Origin: Bordetella sp. 02P26C-1
GTDB taxonomy: Bacteria; Pseudomonadota; Gammaproteobacteria; Burkholderiales; Burkholderiaceae_B
DNA length: 64,000 nucleotides
Direction of reading: 5' to 3'
NCBI RefSeq assembly: GCF_009763255.1
Contig: NZ_WSJB01000039.1
Location: 1-64,000, forward strand
The notes below the pieces were generated by a model that was given only the letters and a program-made list of their open reading frames with translations, made no database searches and was not told the DNA's origin. How positions within the stretch are numbered: the stretch's first letter is position 1; every line of letters starts with the position of its first letter. Below are positions 32,231-41,493 of this stretch, piece after piece. The translations under genes were made by a program, and so were the position numbers.

Positions 32231-32947
32231 ATGTTCCATCCTTCCGATGTCACCGATTTTGATCATGCCGTGGTGATGGTGCGCGACCGGCTCGACGAGC
32301 TGGCCCCCCATTTCGAGGCGCAGGGCTTCCTGCTTAGCGATAAGTCGGTCCACAACCTCGGTTCCTGCAATCGCCTGATCGCGCTGGATAGCACCTATAT
32401 CGAGCTATTGGGTTGGCCGCCGGGAGCGCCTCCCGCTCGCAAGGAAATTGCCGATTCTCCTTTCGGCCTGGAGGCCTTGGTGTTCCGCACCTATGATGCC
32501 GAGGCCACCCGCCAGCGCCTGCTCGACGAAGGATTCGCCGCGAATCCCGTTCAAGCGCTGACGCGGCCAGCCATGGTCGAAGGCAAAGAGATCCAGGCCA
32601 GCTTTCAGACCGTGCGCTTCGCCGAGCAGCCCTTGCCCGGCATCCGCATGTACTTCTGCCAGCACCTGACGCCGGAATGCGTGTGGACGCCGCGCTTGAT
32701 GGCACACCCTAACGGCGCCGAGCGCGTCGAGCGCATCGAGGTATATGCCGCCGAGGAACAAGCGGTGGCGTGGCGCTTGGGCGTGGTCGCCGACGCGCGA
32801 GTCGAGGAAGCCGCCGAGGGCTGGGACGTCGTGCTGGGCAATCTGCGCATCAGCGTCATTCACGACGCGACCGCGCTGATCCCGCGTCTGGGGCGCCTGA
32901 TCCTGCAGCATAAAGACAGTCTGCGGGAACTGAATACCGGACTCTGA
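32231..32947 (+). CDS. VOC-superfamily, glyoxalase-like domain protein (238 aa)
   Basis: A cytoplasmic protein of the vicinal-oxygen-chelate fold (glyoxalase-like domain, PF13468 type). The fold is suggested by DFDHAVVMVRDRLDELAPHFEAQGF, the typical opening beta-alpha unit, followed by RLIALDSTYIELLGW with a potential metal-ligand Glu, and a second half-domain with PNGAERVERIEVYA. The reaction is unknown; relatives include dioxygenase- and lyase-like enzymes. The ATG at 32231 is chosen because an earlier in-frame ATG lies inside the secA terminator. dadA begins 24 bases downstream, so the two may be co-transcribed. Confidence 0.85.
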   Translation: MFHPSDVTDFDHAVVMVRDRLDELAPHFEAQGFLLSDKSVHNLGSCNRLIALDSTYIELLGWPPGAPPARKEIADSPFGLEALVFRTYDAEATRQRLLDEGFAANPVQALTRPAMVEGKEIQASFQTVRFAEQPLPGIRMYFCQHLTPECVWTPRLMAHPNGAERVERIEVYAAEEQAVAWRLGVVADARVEEAAEGWDVVLGNLRISVIHDATALIPRLGRLILQHKDSLRELNTGL

Positions 32948-32971
32948 CCGCCGGGGCGCACGGAGACAACA

Positions 32972-34234
32972 ATGAAAGTAGCGGTGCTAGGCGCGGGCGT
33001 GGCCGGGATGGCGGCTGCCTATTACCTTTGGCGCGATGGGCATGAGGTGGTCGTGGTGGATCGCCGGTCCGGGGCCGCGCTCGAAACGAGTTTTGGCAAT
33101 GCCGGCGGCTTATGCCCCAGCTTCGCCGGCCCGTGGGCCGCGCCCGGCATGATAGGCAAGGTCCTGAAAATGGCCTTGCAACGCGAGGCGCCCATTCGGT
33201 TTTCCTTGTCGCCCAATCCACGCAAGCTGGCCTGGCTGGCGCGCTGGGTGGGCAACTGCAACGCGGAACGTTTTCGCGCCAATAAACTGCGCATGCAGCG
33301 AGTCGCGCACTATAGCCATGCTTGCCTGAAATCGCTGGCGGCATCCGGCTTGCCGGTGGATTTTGATTATCACGAAGACGGCACGCTGCAGGTGTTTCGC
33401 CAGGCGTCTGAACTCAAGCTCGTCAAAGGGATTACCCAGGCGCTGGACGAATACGAAGTGCCCTGGCGATTCCTGGAGGGCGACGAGGTGCGCGCGCAGG
33501 AACCGGCGCTTGCGGCTTCCCACGCTCCGATCGCAGGTGCTTTGTATCTGCCACGGGATGGCTCGGGCGACAGTCATAAATTCGCGACCTGCTTGGCGGC
33601 TTATCTGGCGCAGCAGGGCGTTGTCTTTCACTACGGCGCACGGATTACCGCGCTGCCGTCGGCGGGAGACCGCATTGAGGGGGTACGAATTGAAGGGCAG
33701 TCCACACCGCTGACGGCAGATGCCTATGTGCTGGCGCTGGGCCCCCAAGCCCCGTTCTTGCTGCGCCCACTGGGTATCTCATTGCCAATTTACCCCATGA
33801 AAGGCTATTCGATCACGGCCCCCATTCACGATCCCTCACGCGCGCCGCGCGCGGCCTTGATGGATGAGTACAACAAGGTCATGATCTCGCGGCTCGGCGA
33901 CCGTGTGCGCGCGGCAGGCATGGCGGAGCTTAAAGGTTACGATGCCAATGTCGACCCTGGACGCGTGGCCTTTTTGAAAAACGTCGTCCGTGAATGGTTT
34001 CCGCAAGGCGTGGGGATCGAGGAAGCCCAAGCCTGGGCAGGTTTACGGCCCATGACCCCGGATGGCCCGGCGATACTCGGCAAGACGCGCTACCGCAACC
34101 TTTATCTGGACTGCGGGCACGGTTCGAACGGCTGGACGCAGGCCTGCGGGACGGGCAAGATCGTGGCCGACATCGTCACCGGCCGCGAGCCGGAGGTCGA
34201 TCTGGAAGGCCTGACAGTGGACCGGTACGCCTGA
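32972..34234 (+). CDS. dadA: D-amino acid dehydrogenase small subunit (DadA-like FAD oxidoreductase)
   Basis: An FAD-dependent enzyme that oxidises D-amino acids to 2-oxo acids and passes electrons to the respiratory chain. The N-terminal dinucleotide fold VAVLGAGVAGMAAAYYLWRDGHEVVVVDR is quoted here only in part: GAGVAG binds FAD. DadA features follow: SFGNAGGLCPSFAGPWAAPG, LYLPRDGSGDSHKFA and the C-terminal GLRPMTPDGPAILGKT and CGHGSNGWTQACGTGK. The length (420 aa) is usual. It follows the VOC gene and converges on mgtE with a 51-base gap. Substrate specificity within the D-amino acid oxidoreductase group is not certain. Confidence 0.9.
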   Translation: MKVAVLGAGVAGMAAAYYLWRDGHEVVVVDRRSGAALETSFGNAGGLCPSFAGPWAAPGMIGKVLKMALQREAPIRFSLSPNPRKLAWLARWVGNCNAERFRANKLRMQRVAHYSHACLKSLAASGLPVDFDYHEDGTLQVFRQASELKLVKGITQALDEYEVPWRFLEGDEVRAQEPALAASHAPIAGALYLPRDGSGDSHKFATCLAAYLAQQGVVFHYGARITALPSAGDRIEGVRIEGQSTPLTADAYVLALGPQAPFLLRPLGISLPIYPMKGYSITAPIHDPSRAPRAALMDEYNKVMISRLGDRVRAAGMAELKGYDANVDPGRVAFLKNVVREWFPQGVGIEEAQAWAGLRPMTPDGPAILGKTRYRNLYLDCGHGSNGWTQACGTGKIVADIVTGREPEVDLEGLTVDRYA

Positions 34235-34285
34235 ACGCTTCGTCGCGTGCGCACGCCTGTGTGCACGCGTCAGGGCGCTTGCGCG

Positions 34286-35752
34286 TTACACCAGGAACAA
34301 AGTCGCCAGTCCCAGGAAGATAAAAAAGCCCAGCGAGTCCGTGGCAAACGTCAACAAGACCGACGAGCCGATGGCTGGGTCTTTGCCGAACCGCGTACGC
34401 ACCATGGGCACCAGCACGCCCACCGAGGCGCCGACCAGCATGTTGCAGATCATCGCCGCCATCATCACCAGCGCGATGGAGATCGAATCCGATATCGCCC
34501 AGGCGAACAGGGCCGCCACGATGCTGCCGCACAGACCCACGAGCAAGGTGACCAGCAGCTCGCGCTTGACCAGCTGCCAGAGATTACGCGCGGTGATCCG
34601 GCCCACGGCCAGGGCGCGGATAATCATGGTCATGGTTTGATTGCCGGAGTTGCCGCCAATCCCCGCCACGATAGACATCAGGAACGCCAGAATCACGATG
34701 TGGCTGACGGTGTCCTCGAAGCGCGACGCCACCAGGGACGCCGTCGCCGCCGTACAGAGATTGAACAACAGCCACGGCGCGCGGTTGCGCAAGGCCTTGG
34801 TCACCGGGGCGAAGATGTCTTCTTCTTGCAGACCGGCACGCGAGAGCGCTTGCTCCTGCGAATCTTCCTGGATCACGTCCACCACGTCCGCGATGGTCAC
34901 GCGTCCGATCAGACGGCCCTGGTCATCCATCACGGGCGCGGACACCAGGTCATACCGTTCAAACGCACCCGCCGCATCCGCGTCGGAATCCAGCGGATTG
35001 AGCGTCAGGAAATCCGTGCTCATCACTTCGCGCACTTCGGTATCCGGCTCGCTCACCAGCATGCGCGATACCGGCAGGACGCCTTGCAGCTTGTCCTGGC
35101 GATCCACCACGAAGATTTGATCGGTATGGTCAGGTAGCTCGTGCAGCCGGCGCAGATAACGCAGGACGACCTCAAGCGTGACATCCTCGCGCACGCGCAC
35201 CATCTCGAAGTCCATGATGGCGCCCACGCTGTCTTCGGGGTAGCCCATGGCTTCGAGCAACTGCGCGCGCTCTTCGTCGGTCAGGCCTTTTTGCACCTCC
35301 GCCACCACATCCGGCGGCAGATCGGGCGCCAGGTCCGCCAGCTCGTCGGCGTCCATGCTGCCCGTGGCGGCGACCAGATCCTGGCGGTCCATCGCTTCGA
35401 TAAGCGATTCCCGAACCCAGTCTTCGACTTCCAGCAGCACGTCGGCATCGTGGGTCGCGCTGACCAGACGCCAGACCATCTGGCGCTCGTCCTTAGGCAG
35501 CGATTCCAGGATGAACGCGATGTCAGCGGGGTGCAGCGCGTCGACCAGCGATTTCAGCTCGGCTTCATGCTGACGGTGCAGGCGATCCTCGACGCGGGGG
35601 GCGGCCTCGTCGTCGGACGTTTCCTGGCGTTGCGCGAGCTCCTCGACGAGCCTCTGGCGACGCAGGAGCTCCTGCACCTCGGACAGCGCGTGCTGCGCGT
35701 CTTCGGGGTCTAGGCGGCGAGGTGTCGCGGTGGGGGCGGCGGGCTGCGACAT
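34286..35752 (-). CDS. mgtE: Magnesium transporter MgtE
   Basis: A Mg2+-gated Mg2+ channel. The order of domains is typical: a polar N-terminal extension, an MgtE_N superhelix (about residues 45-145, with LHPADIAFILESLPKDER and LPPDVVAEVQKGL), two CBS domains (about 145-270) and a C-terminal channel domain with five membrane helices, including GIGGNSGNQTMTMIIRALA, the Mg-selective pore signature. At 488 aa it is complete. yciA lies 10 bases upstream on the same strand, so they probably form an operon. mgtA and mgtC, two other Mg-related genes, are found at 53815-57297. Confidence 0.96.
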   Translation of the reverse strand: MSQPAAPTATPRRLDPEDAQHALSEVQELLRRQRLVEELAQRQETSDDEAAPRVEDRLHRQHEAELKSLVDALHPADIAFILESLPKDERQMVWRLVSATHDADVLLEVEDWVRESLIEAMDRQDLVAATGSMDADELADLAPDLPPDVVAEVQKGLTDEERAQLLEAMGYPEDSVGAIMDFEMVRVREDVTLEVVLRYLRRLHELPDHTDQIFVVDRQDKLQGVLPVSRMLVSEPDTEVREVMSTDFLTLNPLDSDADAAGAFERYDLVSAPVMDDQGRLIGRVTIADVVDVIQEDSQEQALSRAGLQEEDIFAPVTKALRNRAPWLLFNLCTAATASLVASRFEDTVSHIVILAFLMSIVAGIGGNSGNQTMTMIIRALAVGRITARNLWQLVKRELLVTLLVGLCGSIVAALFAWAISDSISIALVMMAAMICNMLVGASVGVLVPMVRTRFGKDPAIGSSVLLTFATDSLGFFIFLGLATLFLV

Positions 35753-35762
35753 AAATCAGACT

Positions 35763-36170
35763 TTACAGAGTGGGCAGGGGGCGGCTGCGCCGGGCTTCGT
35801 CCGTGGCGACGTAGGTCAGCACCGCCTCGGTGACTTTGACGACCTCCGCATCCATCCGGTTACGCTCGGCGTAAACCTCAACAGACACAGTAACCGAAGT
35901 CGTACCCGTCTTAACGATAGTCGTATAGAAACTCAGCAGATCGCCCACAAAGACGGGTTGCTTGAACTGAAACGCGTTGACCGCCACGGTGGCGACCCGG
36001 CCGGCGGCGCGCCGCGCGGCGGTGATGGATCCGGCGATATCCACTTGGGCCATGATCCAGCCGCCGAACACGTCGCCATGAATATTGGCGTCAGCCGGCA
36101 TGGGCATGACTCGCAGCACGGGATCCCGGCCGGCGGGTAGGGAGGTGGAGAAATCTTTGCCGCTAGACAT
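35763..36170 (-). CDS. yciA: Acyl-CoA thioesterase, YciA-like hotdog protein
   Basis: A cytoplasmic hotdog-fold enzyme hydrolysing acyl-CoAs. The 135 aa protein carries the YciA/BACH signature NIHGDVFGGWIMAQVDIAGS, with the catalytic Asp in the helix, followed by VNAFQFKQPVFVGDLLSFY and VTVSVEVYAERN. The segment length fits the single-domain YciA type. It is first gene of a likely yciA-mgtE unit with a 10-base gap. Upstream, 214 bases separate it from yeiH on the same strand; I see no clear terminator there. Confidence 0.93.
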   Translation of the reverse strand: MSSGKDFSTSLPAGRDPVLRVMPMPADANIHGDVFGGWIMAQVDIAGSITAARRAAGRVATVAVNAFQFKQPVFVGDLLSFYTTIVKTGTTSVTVSVEVYAERNRMDAEVVKVTEAVLTYVATDEARRSRPLPTL

Positions 36171-36384
36171 GGGCCGGCTCCAGTCGCAATGAAAACCGGC
36201 CGATTATGCAGCAAAACGCCAAGGTCTGCGGGCGCGAGCGGGGTTTTTGCGCGATCGCTGGGCCCATGGCGATCCTGGGACGCGTCCTCGCCGCGTTGAG
36301 GGCGCCGCAAGGAGCAGCCGGCGGGACGGGGCCAGGACCGTATTTCGCAAGATTGTCGCCCCGGCGCCGGCACGCGTGTGGGTT

Positions 36385-37428
36385 TTAAGCCGCCAGCTTC
36401 ACAATCCAGTAGCCGCCGAAAACCAGCCAAGCGTACAGGATCAAGCCCAGCAGCAGGACTTTAGGCCCGGCTTTACGAATCTGGCCAAAGCGTGTCTCGA
36501 TGCCAAGCGCGGTCATCGCCATGGTGAGGGCGAACACGTCCAGCCGGCGGATCGCGTGGACGACGTCCGGGGGCAGGATGTGCAGGGAATTAATGATGGC
36601 CAGCACCAGAAATCCGACCGCGAACCAGGGGATGGGCAGACGGGTTTTGGTCTGTTCACCGCCCGAGCGCGCGGCGGCGCTGCGCAGCCACATGCCCAGG
36701 ATCAACAGCACTGGCACCAGCAGGGCCACTCGGGTCATTTTGACGATGGTCGCCACCTCCGTTGTGGCGGGGTCAATGTTGCTGGCCGCCGCGACCACCT
36801 GGGCCACTTCGTGCACGGTGCCGCCGATATACAGACCGAGCTCCTGCGTGCTGAGGTGTAGCCAGCCCGCCTGATAGGCGATCGGGTACAGGAACATGGA
36901 CAAGGTCCCGAACAGCACCACGGTCGCCACGGCGACCGCGCTTTTGTGTGGAGCCGCCCGCAGGGTCGGTTCAAACGCTAGGACGGCGGCCGCTCCGCAG
37001 ATTGCGCTGCCGGCCGCCGTCAGCATGGCGGTGTCGCGGTCGAGGCCAAGCAGGCGTTGCCCGACAGTGGTGCCAATCAGCAACGTGCCCACCACGACCG
37101 CCACCGAGACCGCCAGGCCGGGCAAGCCCACGTCAGCAATTTGTTGGATGCTGATATTCAGACCATAAAACGCCACCGCAATACGCAGCAGGCGGCGCGC
37201 CGTGAAATTCACCCCTACCGCCCAATCCGCCGGCATGGTGCCGCGCAGGAAGTTGCCGTAGAGCATGCCGCACACAATGCCGACGATCAACGGCGAGATT
37301 CCCAATTGCCGAATGAAGGGCAAGTCGCTCAGTTGCATGACCGCGACGGTCATCAGGGCGACAAATAGCACTCCATTTAGCTTGTCACGCCAAGGGGTAG
37401 GCACGGGGAGAGCAGTGGTGGTCGACAT
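36385..37428 (-). CDS. yeiH: YeiH/UPF0324-family membrane protein (putative sulfonate/sulfate exporter family)
   Basis: An integral membrane protein of 347 aa with about ten hydrophobic helices. The family signature is clear: LGISPLIVGIVCGMLYGN, VAFYGLNISIQQI, GSAICGAAAVLAFEP and GLYIGGTVHEVAQVVAA. The UPF0324 family is annotated as putative sulfate exporter, but transport of sulfate has not been firmly shown for most members. It diverges from a LysR-type regulator across a 103-base AT-rich region, the classical arrangement in which the regulator controls both itself and the transporter (as yeiE/yeiH in E. coli). Confidence 0.93.
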   Translation of the reverse strand: MSTTTALPVPTPWRDKLNGVLFVALMTVAVMQLSDLPFIRQLGISPLIVGIVCGMLYGNFLRGTMPADWAVGVNFTARRLLRIAVAFYGLNISIQQIADVGLPGLAVSVAVVVGTLLIGTTVGQRLLGLDRDTAMLTAAGSAICGAAAVLAFEPTLRAAPHKSAVAVATVVLFGTLSMFLYPIAYQAGWLHLSTQELGLYIGGTVHEVAQVVAAASNIDPATTEVATIVKMTRVALLVPVLLILGMWLRSAAARSGGEQTKTRLPIPWFAVGFLVLAIINSLHILPPDVVHAIRRLDVFALTMAMTALGIETRFGQIRKAGPKVLLLGLILYAWLVFGGYWIVKLAA

Positions 37429-37506
37429 CGCATTCGCATTACTAAATAACTAAACGGCATATTAAGTCGCCCCTCTTTATTTGAGAAATTTTTAATTTGG
37501 ATATTC

Positions 37507-37527
37507 AATATCAGAAATTCCGATATT
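37507..37527. promoter_or_regulatory. Inverted repeat, candidate LysR operator between yeiH and its regulator
   Basis: AATATC (37507-37512) and GATATT (37522-37527) form a perfect inverted repeat with a 9-base centre, in an AT-rich divergent intergenic region. It ends 4 bases before the regulator ATG, so binding there would block its own expression. LysR proteins usually bind interrupted dyads with T-N11-A spacing in such regions. The link is by position and symmetry only. Confidence 0.45.
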
Positions 37528-37531
37528 TGCC

Positions 37532-38410
37532 ATGACGCCTGATCAGTTACTTACCTTTGCCTATGTCGCCGATGTTGGCAGTATCAGCCGCGCGGCGGAG
37601 CTGCTGCACCTGTCGCAACCGGCGGTGTCCGGGCAGCTTCGGCTGCTGCAAGACTGGTTTGGCGAGCCGCTATATCGCCGGCGCGGCCAGGGCGTGGCCT
37701 TGACCCCCGCTGGTGAACGCTTGGCGGAGCAAGCGCGCCAGTTGCGGCAGGTGTATCAACAGACCCAATCGCTGCGCGAGTCGTGGCAAGGCTTGGAAAC
37801 CGGCACATTGCGTCTAGGCGCCAGTACGACGCCCGCGAGCTATCTGCTACCGAGCCTTGTCGCAGCATTCCATCAACAGTTTCCCGCTGTGAGTTTGCAT
37901 CTGTCAGACGGCAATACCAGCGAGATTGTGGAGAGGCTTCCCCGGCTGGACTTGGCTTTTATCGAGGGCGAAGTCCCTGTCGGTTTACCCGCTGACACGG
38001 CGGTACATCCCTGGCGTCAGGATGAGGTCGTGGCGATCGTTCGTGCGGATCACCCTTTGGCAAAACAAGGTGCTGCGCATCTGCAAGAGCTGGTGCAGTT
38101 CGCGCTGGTGATGCGAGAACCGGGATCCGGCGTGCGCCGGCTCGTGGAACAGGCGTTTGCACAAGAAGGTCTGGCACCCGCCGTGGGCCTCGAACTCGCC
38201 GGGGTCGAAGGCGTCAAACAGGCCGTGCGCGCGGGTCTGGGGATCGGATTTGTGTCGCTGATGTCGATGCGCCATGAAGATGGCACGTTGGCCGTGGTCC
38301 GGCTGCATCCGCAACCTCTGACTCGGACGCTGAGTATCCTGGTGCCTCACTCGCAGGCGTCCTCGCGCGCGGCCGAACGTTTTCTAGAGGCGTGTTTTGC
38401 GCTGCGGTGA
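37532..38410 (+). CDS. LysR-family transcriptional regulator
   Basis: A DNA-binding regulator of 292 aa. The N-terminal winged helix-turn-helix (residues 1-65) reads LLTFAYVADVGSISRAAELL, LSQPAVSGQLRLLQ, PLYRRRGQGVALTPAGE. The ligand-binding domain of the periplasmic-binding type spans about residues 90-292, with TLRLGASTTPASYLLPSL. It is divergent from yeiH and resembles the YeiE/CysB-like regulators that sit next to that transporter. No Shine-Dalgarno sequence precedes the ATG, which is placed right after the dyad at 37507-37527. It converges on the M20 amidohydrolase gene with a 22-base gap. Confidence 0.92.
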   Translation: MTPDQLLTFAYVADVGSISRAAELLHLSQPAVSGQLRLLQDWFGEPLYRRRGQGVALTPAGERLAEQARQLRQVYQQTQSLRESWQGLETGTLRLGASTTPASYLLPSLVAAFHQQFPAVSLHLSDGNTSEIVERLPRLDLAFIEGEVPVGLPADTAVHPWRQDEVVAIVRADHPLAKQGAAHLQELVQFALVMREPGSGVRRLVEQAFAQEGLAPAVGLELAGVEGVKQAVRAGLGIGFVSLMSMRHEDGTLAVVRLHPQPLTRTLSILVPHSQASSRAAERFLEACFALR

Positions 38411-38432
38411 CGCAGCGCCACCGGCCGTCTGC

Positions 38433-39632
38433 TTATACATCCCGCGCCAGCCACCGGCGTGCGAGCTCGACCCAATACGTGCCGCCCAAGGGCAACAGAT
38501 CATCATTAAAGTCGTAACTGCCGTTATGCAGCATGCAGGGCCCTGCGCCGTGACCCGCCTCGCGGTGTTGCCCATCCCCGTTGCCCAGCCAGACATAGCA
38601 GCCCGGCACTTCCTGCAGCATAAAGGCGAAATCCTCGGCACCCATGGTCGGTTGAACCGGATTGAGGATGTTTTCCGCACCGACGATGTCGCGCATCACC
38701 TCGACGCAGAAGGCGGTTTCGTTCACATGGTTGATCGTGGGCGGATAGTTGCGCTGAAAATCGAACTGGCTCGTGCAATCCAGCGCGGCGCATGTGTGGT
38801 GCGTGATATCGCGCATACGTGCCTCGATCAGGTCCAGCGTCTCGTGCGTGAACGTGCGCACCGTGCCGCGCATCGTGGCGATATTAGGTACCACGTTGTC
38901 CGCGCTGCCCGTATGAATCTGCGTGATGCTCAGCACCGCGGCGTCTAATGGATTGCGATTGCGCGTGATGATAGTCTGCAGCGACTGAGCCAGCTGCACG
39001 GCCGTCATCACCGGATCCACGCCTAAATGGGGCATCCCGGCATGCGTGCCTTTACCCTGAATCGTGATGATGAACTCATTGCTCGACGCCATGATCGGCC
39101 CGGCCGTCACGCCGAACTGACCCACGCGCAGGCCCGGCCAGTTATGCAGACCGAATACCGCCTCCATCGGAAACCGCGTAAACAGCCCATCGTCGATCAT
39201 CCGCTTGGCACCGCCACCGCCTTCTTCGGCGGGCTGAAAAATCACGTACACCGTGCCGGCAAAGTCACGATGCTGCGCCAGATAGCGCGCCGCGGCCAAC
39301 AGCATCGCGGTATGACCATCGTGTCCGCAGGCATGCATTTTTCCGGGAGTCTGGCTGGCATGCTCAAAGGTATTGACCTCCTGCATCGGCAACGCGTCCA
39401 TGTCGGCGCGCAGACCGACCGTCCGAGAGCCCGACAGCTTGCCGCGAATGATGCCGACCACGCCCGTGCCACCGAGACCGCGATCCACGTCGATTCCCCA
39501 TTCTTGCAGTTTGGCGGCCACCAGGTCGGCGGTACGGAACTCCTCGAACGAGAGTTCAGGATGGGCGTGAATGTCGCGGCGGATGCGTGCGATATCCTGG
39601 CGCCAGGCTACGATGGGTTCGAGCAGGTTCAT
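38433..39632 (-). CDS. M20D-family amidohydrolase, second paralogue (399 aa)
   Basis: A di-metal N-acyl amino acid hydrolase, closely similar in layout to the protein at 4367-5560. Motifs: HPELSFEEFRTADLV near the start, [49 protein letters not shown] and MLHNGSYDFND with the last His ligand. TAGGAG lies 7 bases before the ATG, a good ribosome-binding site. The two paralogues share signatures but differ in many surface segments, so they probably have different substrates. The gene is flanked by the LysR gene (convergent) and fadD (divergent). Confidence 0.92.
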   Translation of the reverse strand: MNLLEPIVAWRQDIARIRRDIHAHPELSFEEFRTADLVAAKLQEWGIDVDRGLGGTGVVGIIRGKLSGSRTVGLRADMDALPMQEVNTFEHASQTPGKMHACGHDGHTAMLLAAARYLAQHRDFAGTVYVIFQPAEEGGGGAKRMIDDGLFTRFPMEAVFGLHNWPGLRVGQFGVTAGPIMASSNEFIITIQGKGTHAGMPHLGVDPVMTAVQLAQSLQTIITRNRNPLDAAVLSITQIHTGSADNVVPNIATMRGTVRTFTHETLDLIEARMRDITHHTCAALDCTSQFDFQRNYPPTINHVNETAFCVEVMRDIVGAENILNPVQPTMGAEDFAFMLQEVPGCYVWLGNGDGQHREAGHGAGPCMLHNGSYDFNDDLLPLGGTYWVELARRWLARDV

Positions 39633-39719
39633 CGGCGACTCCTAGCGTAGATCTCCGGATAACCCGGGTATTATCGGCATATAAAAACCAGTTGCATCAC
39701 TATACACGGAGGCTCCCCT

Positions 39720-41387
39720 ATGTCGCGCCCCTGGCTCGCCCAGTATTCCCCAGGCGTTCCCGCGGAAATCTCGATTGAGTCGTACGCGTCGCTCACTGCG
39801 CTGCTCGATCAGGCGTGCCACAAGCATGCCAGCCGTGTGGCGTGCACGGCCATGGGATCGTCCATGACGTACGCCGAACTCGATCGCCACGCGCGCGGGT
39901 TTGCCGGGTGGTTGCAAAAGCAAGGCCTGCAGAAAGGGGCGCGCGTGGCGTTGATGATGCCCAATGTGCCCGCGTATCTGGTGAGCCTCTTGGGGACACT
40001 GCGCGCCGGGATGGTGGTGGTCAATTTCAACCCGCTCTACAAGGCCGATGAACTGCAACGGCAGTTGCTCGACAGCGGCGCGGAAGTCATTGTGATCTTC
40101 GAGAACTTCGCGCATACCCTGCAAGCGGTGAGCGATCGCGCAGCATTGCGTCATATCGTGGTGATCGGCCCGGGCGATTTGCTTGGCGGCTTAAAGGCTC
40201 CGCTGGTGAACTTCGTCGCGCGTCATGTCAAGCGTATCGTGCCGAGTTGGCACCTCGACGGCGCGCAGCGTATGCCGCGCGTGCTGGCCGAAGGCGCGGC
40301 CGCGACCTTCACGCCGCCCTCGCTCGGCCGTGATGACGTCGCGGTGTTGCAATACACGGGCGGCACCACCGGCATACCGAAGGGCGCCATGCTGTCGCAC
40401 GGCAATCTGATCGCCAACGTATTACAGATGGAAGCCGTGGTGCGGCCCGCGCTGAAAGACCTGGAAGGCACGCCACTGACCATCATCAGCGCGTTGCCGC
40501 TCTATCACGTGTTCGCGATGACGGTTTGCGGCCTCTATGGCATGTATGCCGGCATGCGCAATCTGCTCATTATCAATCCCCGCGATCAGCGTGCCTTGAT
40601 CGAGGCGTGGCGAGAGAGCGGCGTGCATATTTTCCCTGGCGTGAATACCCTGTTTAACGCCTTGGCCGAAAACCCTGAGTTCGCCAAACTCGATTTCTCC
40701 AAGTTGCGCTTGACCCTCGGGGGAGGCATGGCCGTGCAACCGCACGTGGCGCAGCGCTGGTTGAAAATCACGGGCCGGCCACTGATCGAAGGCTACGGTT
40801 TATCCGAAACCTCTCCGGTGGCCACGGTGAACCCGACCGACAACGATGCGTACTCCGGTTCGATAGGCTTGCCGGTTCCTTCGACTGAGGTGGCGATTCT
40901 GGATGACGATGGCAATGAGGTGCCGCTGGGAGAGCGCGGGGAACTGTGCATCCGGGGACCTCAGGTGATGCTGGGATACTGGAACCGGCCCGACGAAACT
41001 CGCAAATCGATGACCGCCGATGGATTTTTCCGGACCGGCGATATCGGCATCATGGATGAAAAGGGCTACACCCGTATCGTGGATCGCAAGAAGGACATGA
41101 TCACCGTGTCGGGTTTCAAGGTCTATCCCAATGAGGTGGAAAGCGTGATCGCCTCGCACCCCGGGGTGTTGGAGTGCGCAGTGGTCGGCGTGCCCGACCC
41201 GCACTCGGGCGAGGCGGTGAAAGCGTTCGTGGTGCGGCGCGATTCCTCGCTGACCGAAACGCAGCTGATCGAATGGTGCAAGGAAAAGCTCACCGGTTAT
41301 AAACGCCCGCACTCTGTGGAATTCCGCGACGAATTGCCCAAGAGCAACGTGGGCAAGATCCTGCGTCGTGAGTTAAAGACCGATTAG
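39720..41387 (+). CDS. fadD: Long-chain fatty-acid--CoA ligase (FadD-like)
   Basis: Activates fatty acids to acyl-CoA through an acyl-adenylate, allowing beta-oxidation or lipid use. The 555 aa protein has the AMP-binding signature YTGGTTGIPKGAMLSH, the linker motif GYGLSETSPVATVNP, the acyl-adenylate core RTGDIGIMDEKGY and RIVDRKKDMITVSGFKVYPNEVE, and the C-terminal catalytic lysine in PKSNVGKILRRELK. All are intact and the length is that of FadD. An excellent ribosome-binding site (GGAGG) precedes the ATG. Exact chain-length preference is not readable. Confidence 0.94.
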   Translation: MSRPWLAQYSPGVPAEISIESYASLTALLDQACHKHASRVACTAMGSSMTYAELDRHARGFAGWLQKQGLQKGARVALMMPNVPAYLVSLLGTLRAGMVVVNFNPLYKADELQRQLLDSGAEVIVIFENFAHTLQAVSDRAALRHIVVIGPGDLLGGLKAPLVNFVARHVKRIVPSWHLDGAQRMPRVLAEGAAATFTPPSLGRDDVAVLQYTGGTTGIPKGAMLSHGNLIANVLQMEAVVRPALKDLEGTPLTIISALPLYHVFAMTVCGLYGMYAGMRNLLIINPRDQRALIEAWRESGVHIFPGVNTLFNALAENPEFAKLDFSKLRLTLGGGMAVQPHVAQRWLKITGRPLIEGYGLSETSPVATVNPTDNDAYSGSIGLPVPSTEVAILDDDGNEVPLGERGELCIRGPQVMLGYWNRPDETRKSMTADGFFRTGDIGIMDEKGYTRIVDRKKDMITVSGFKVYPNEVESVIASHPGVLECAVVGVPDPHSGEAVKAFVVRRDSSLTETQLIEWCKEKLTGYKRPHSVEFRDELPKSNVGKILRRELKTD

Positions 41388-41451
41388 GCCTGGAGTTCAT
41401 GTCGTGGCTGCTTTGCCGAGCGAGCCTGCCCATTGGCATGTCTGAACGTAT

Positions 41452-41471
41452 GCGGGGCCGATTCGCCCCGC
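41452..41471. terminator. Hairpin between the convergent fadD and IMPase genes
   Basis: GCGGGGC (41452-41458) and GCCCCGC (41465-41471) form a perfect 7-bp stem with a six-base loop in the space between two convergent genes. There is no T tract, so it is only a possible bidirectional terminator. Confidence 0.4.
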
Positions 41472-41493
41472 GCCAAGCCTGGCGGCGCTGACG

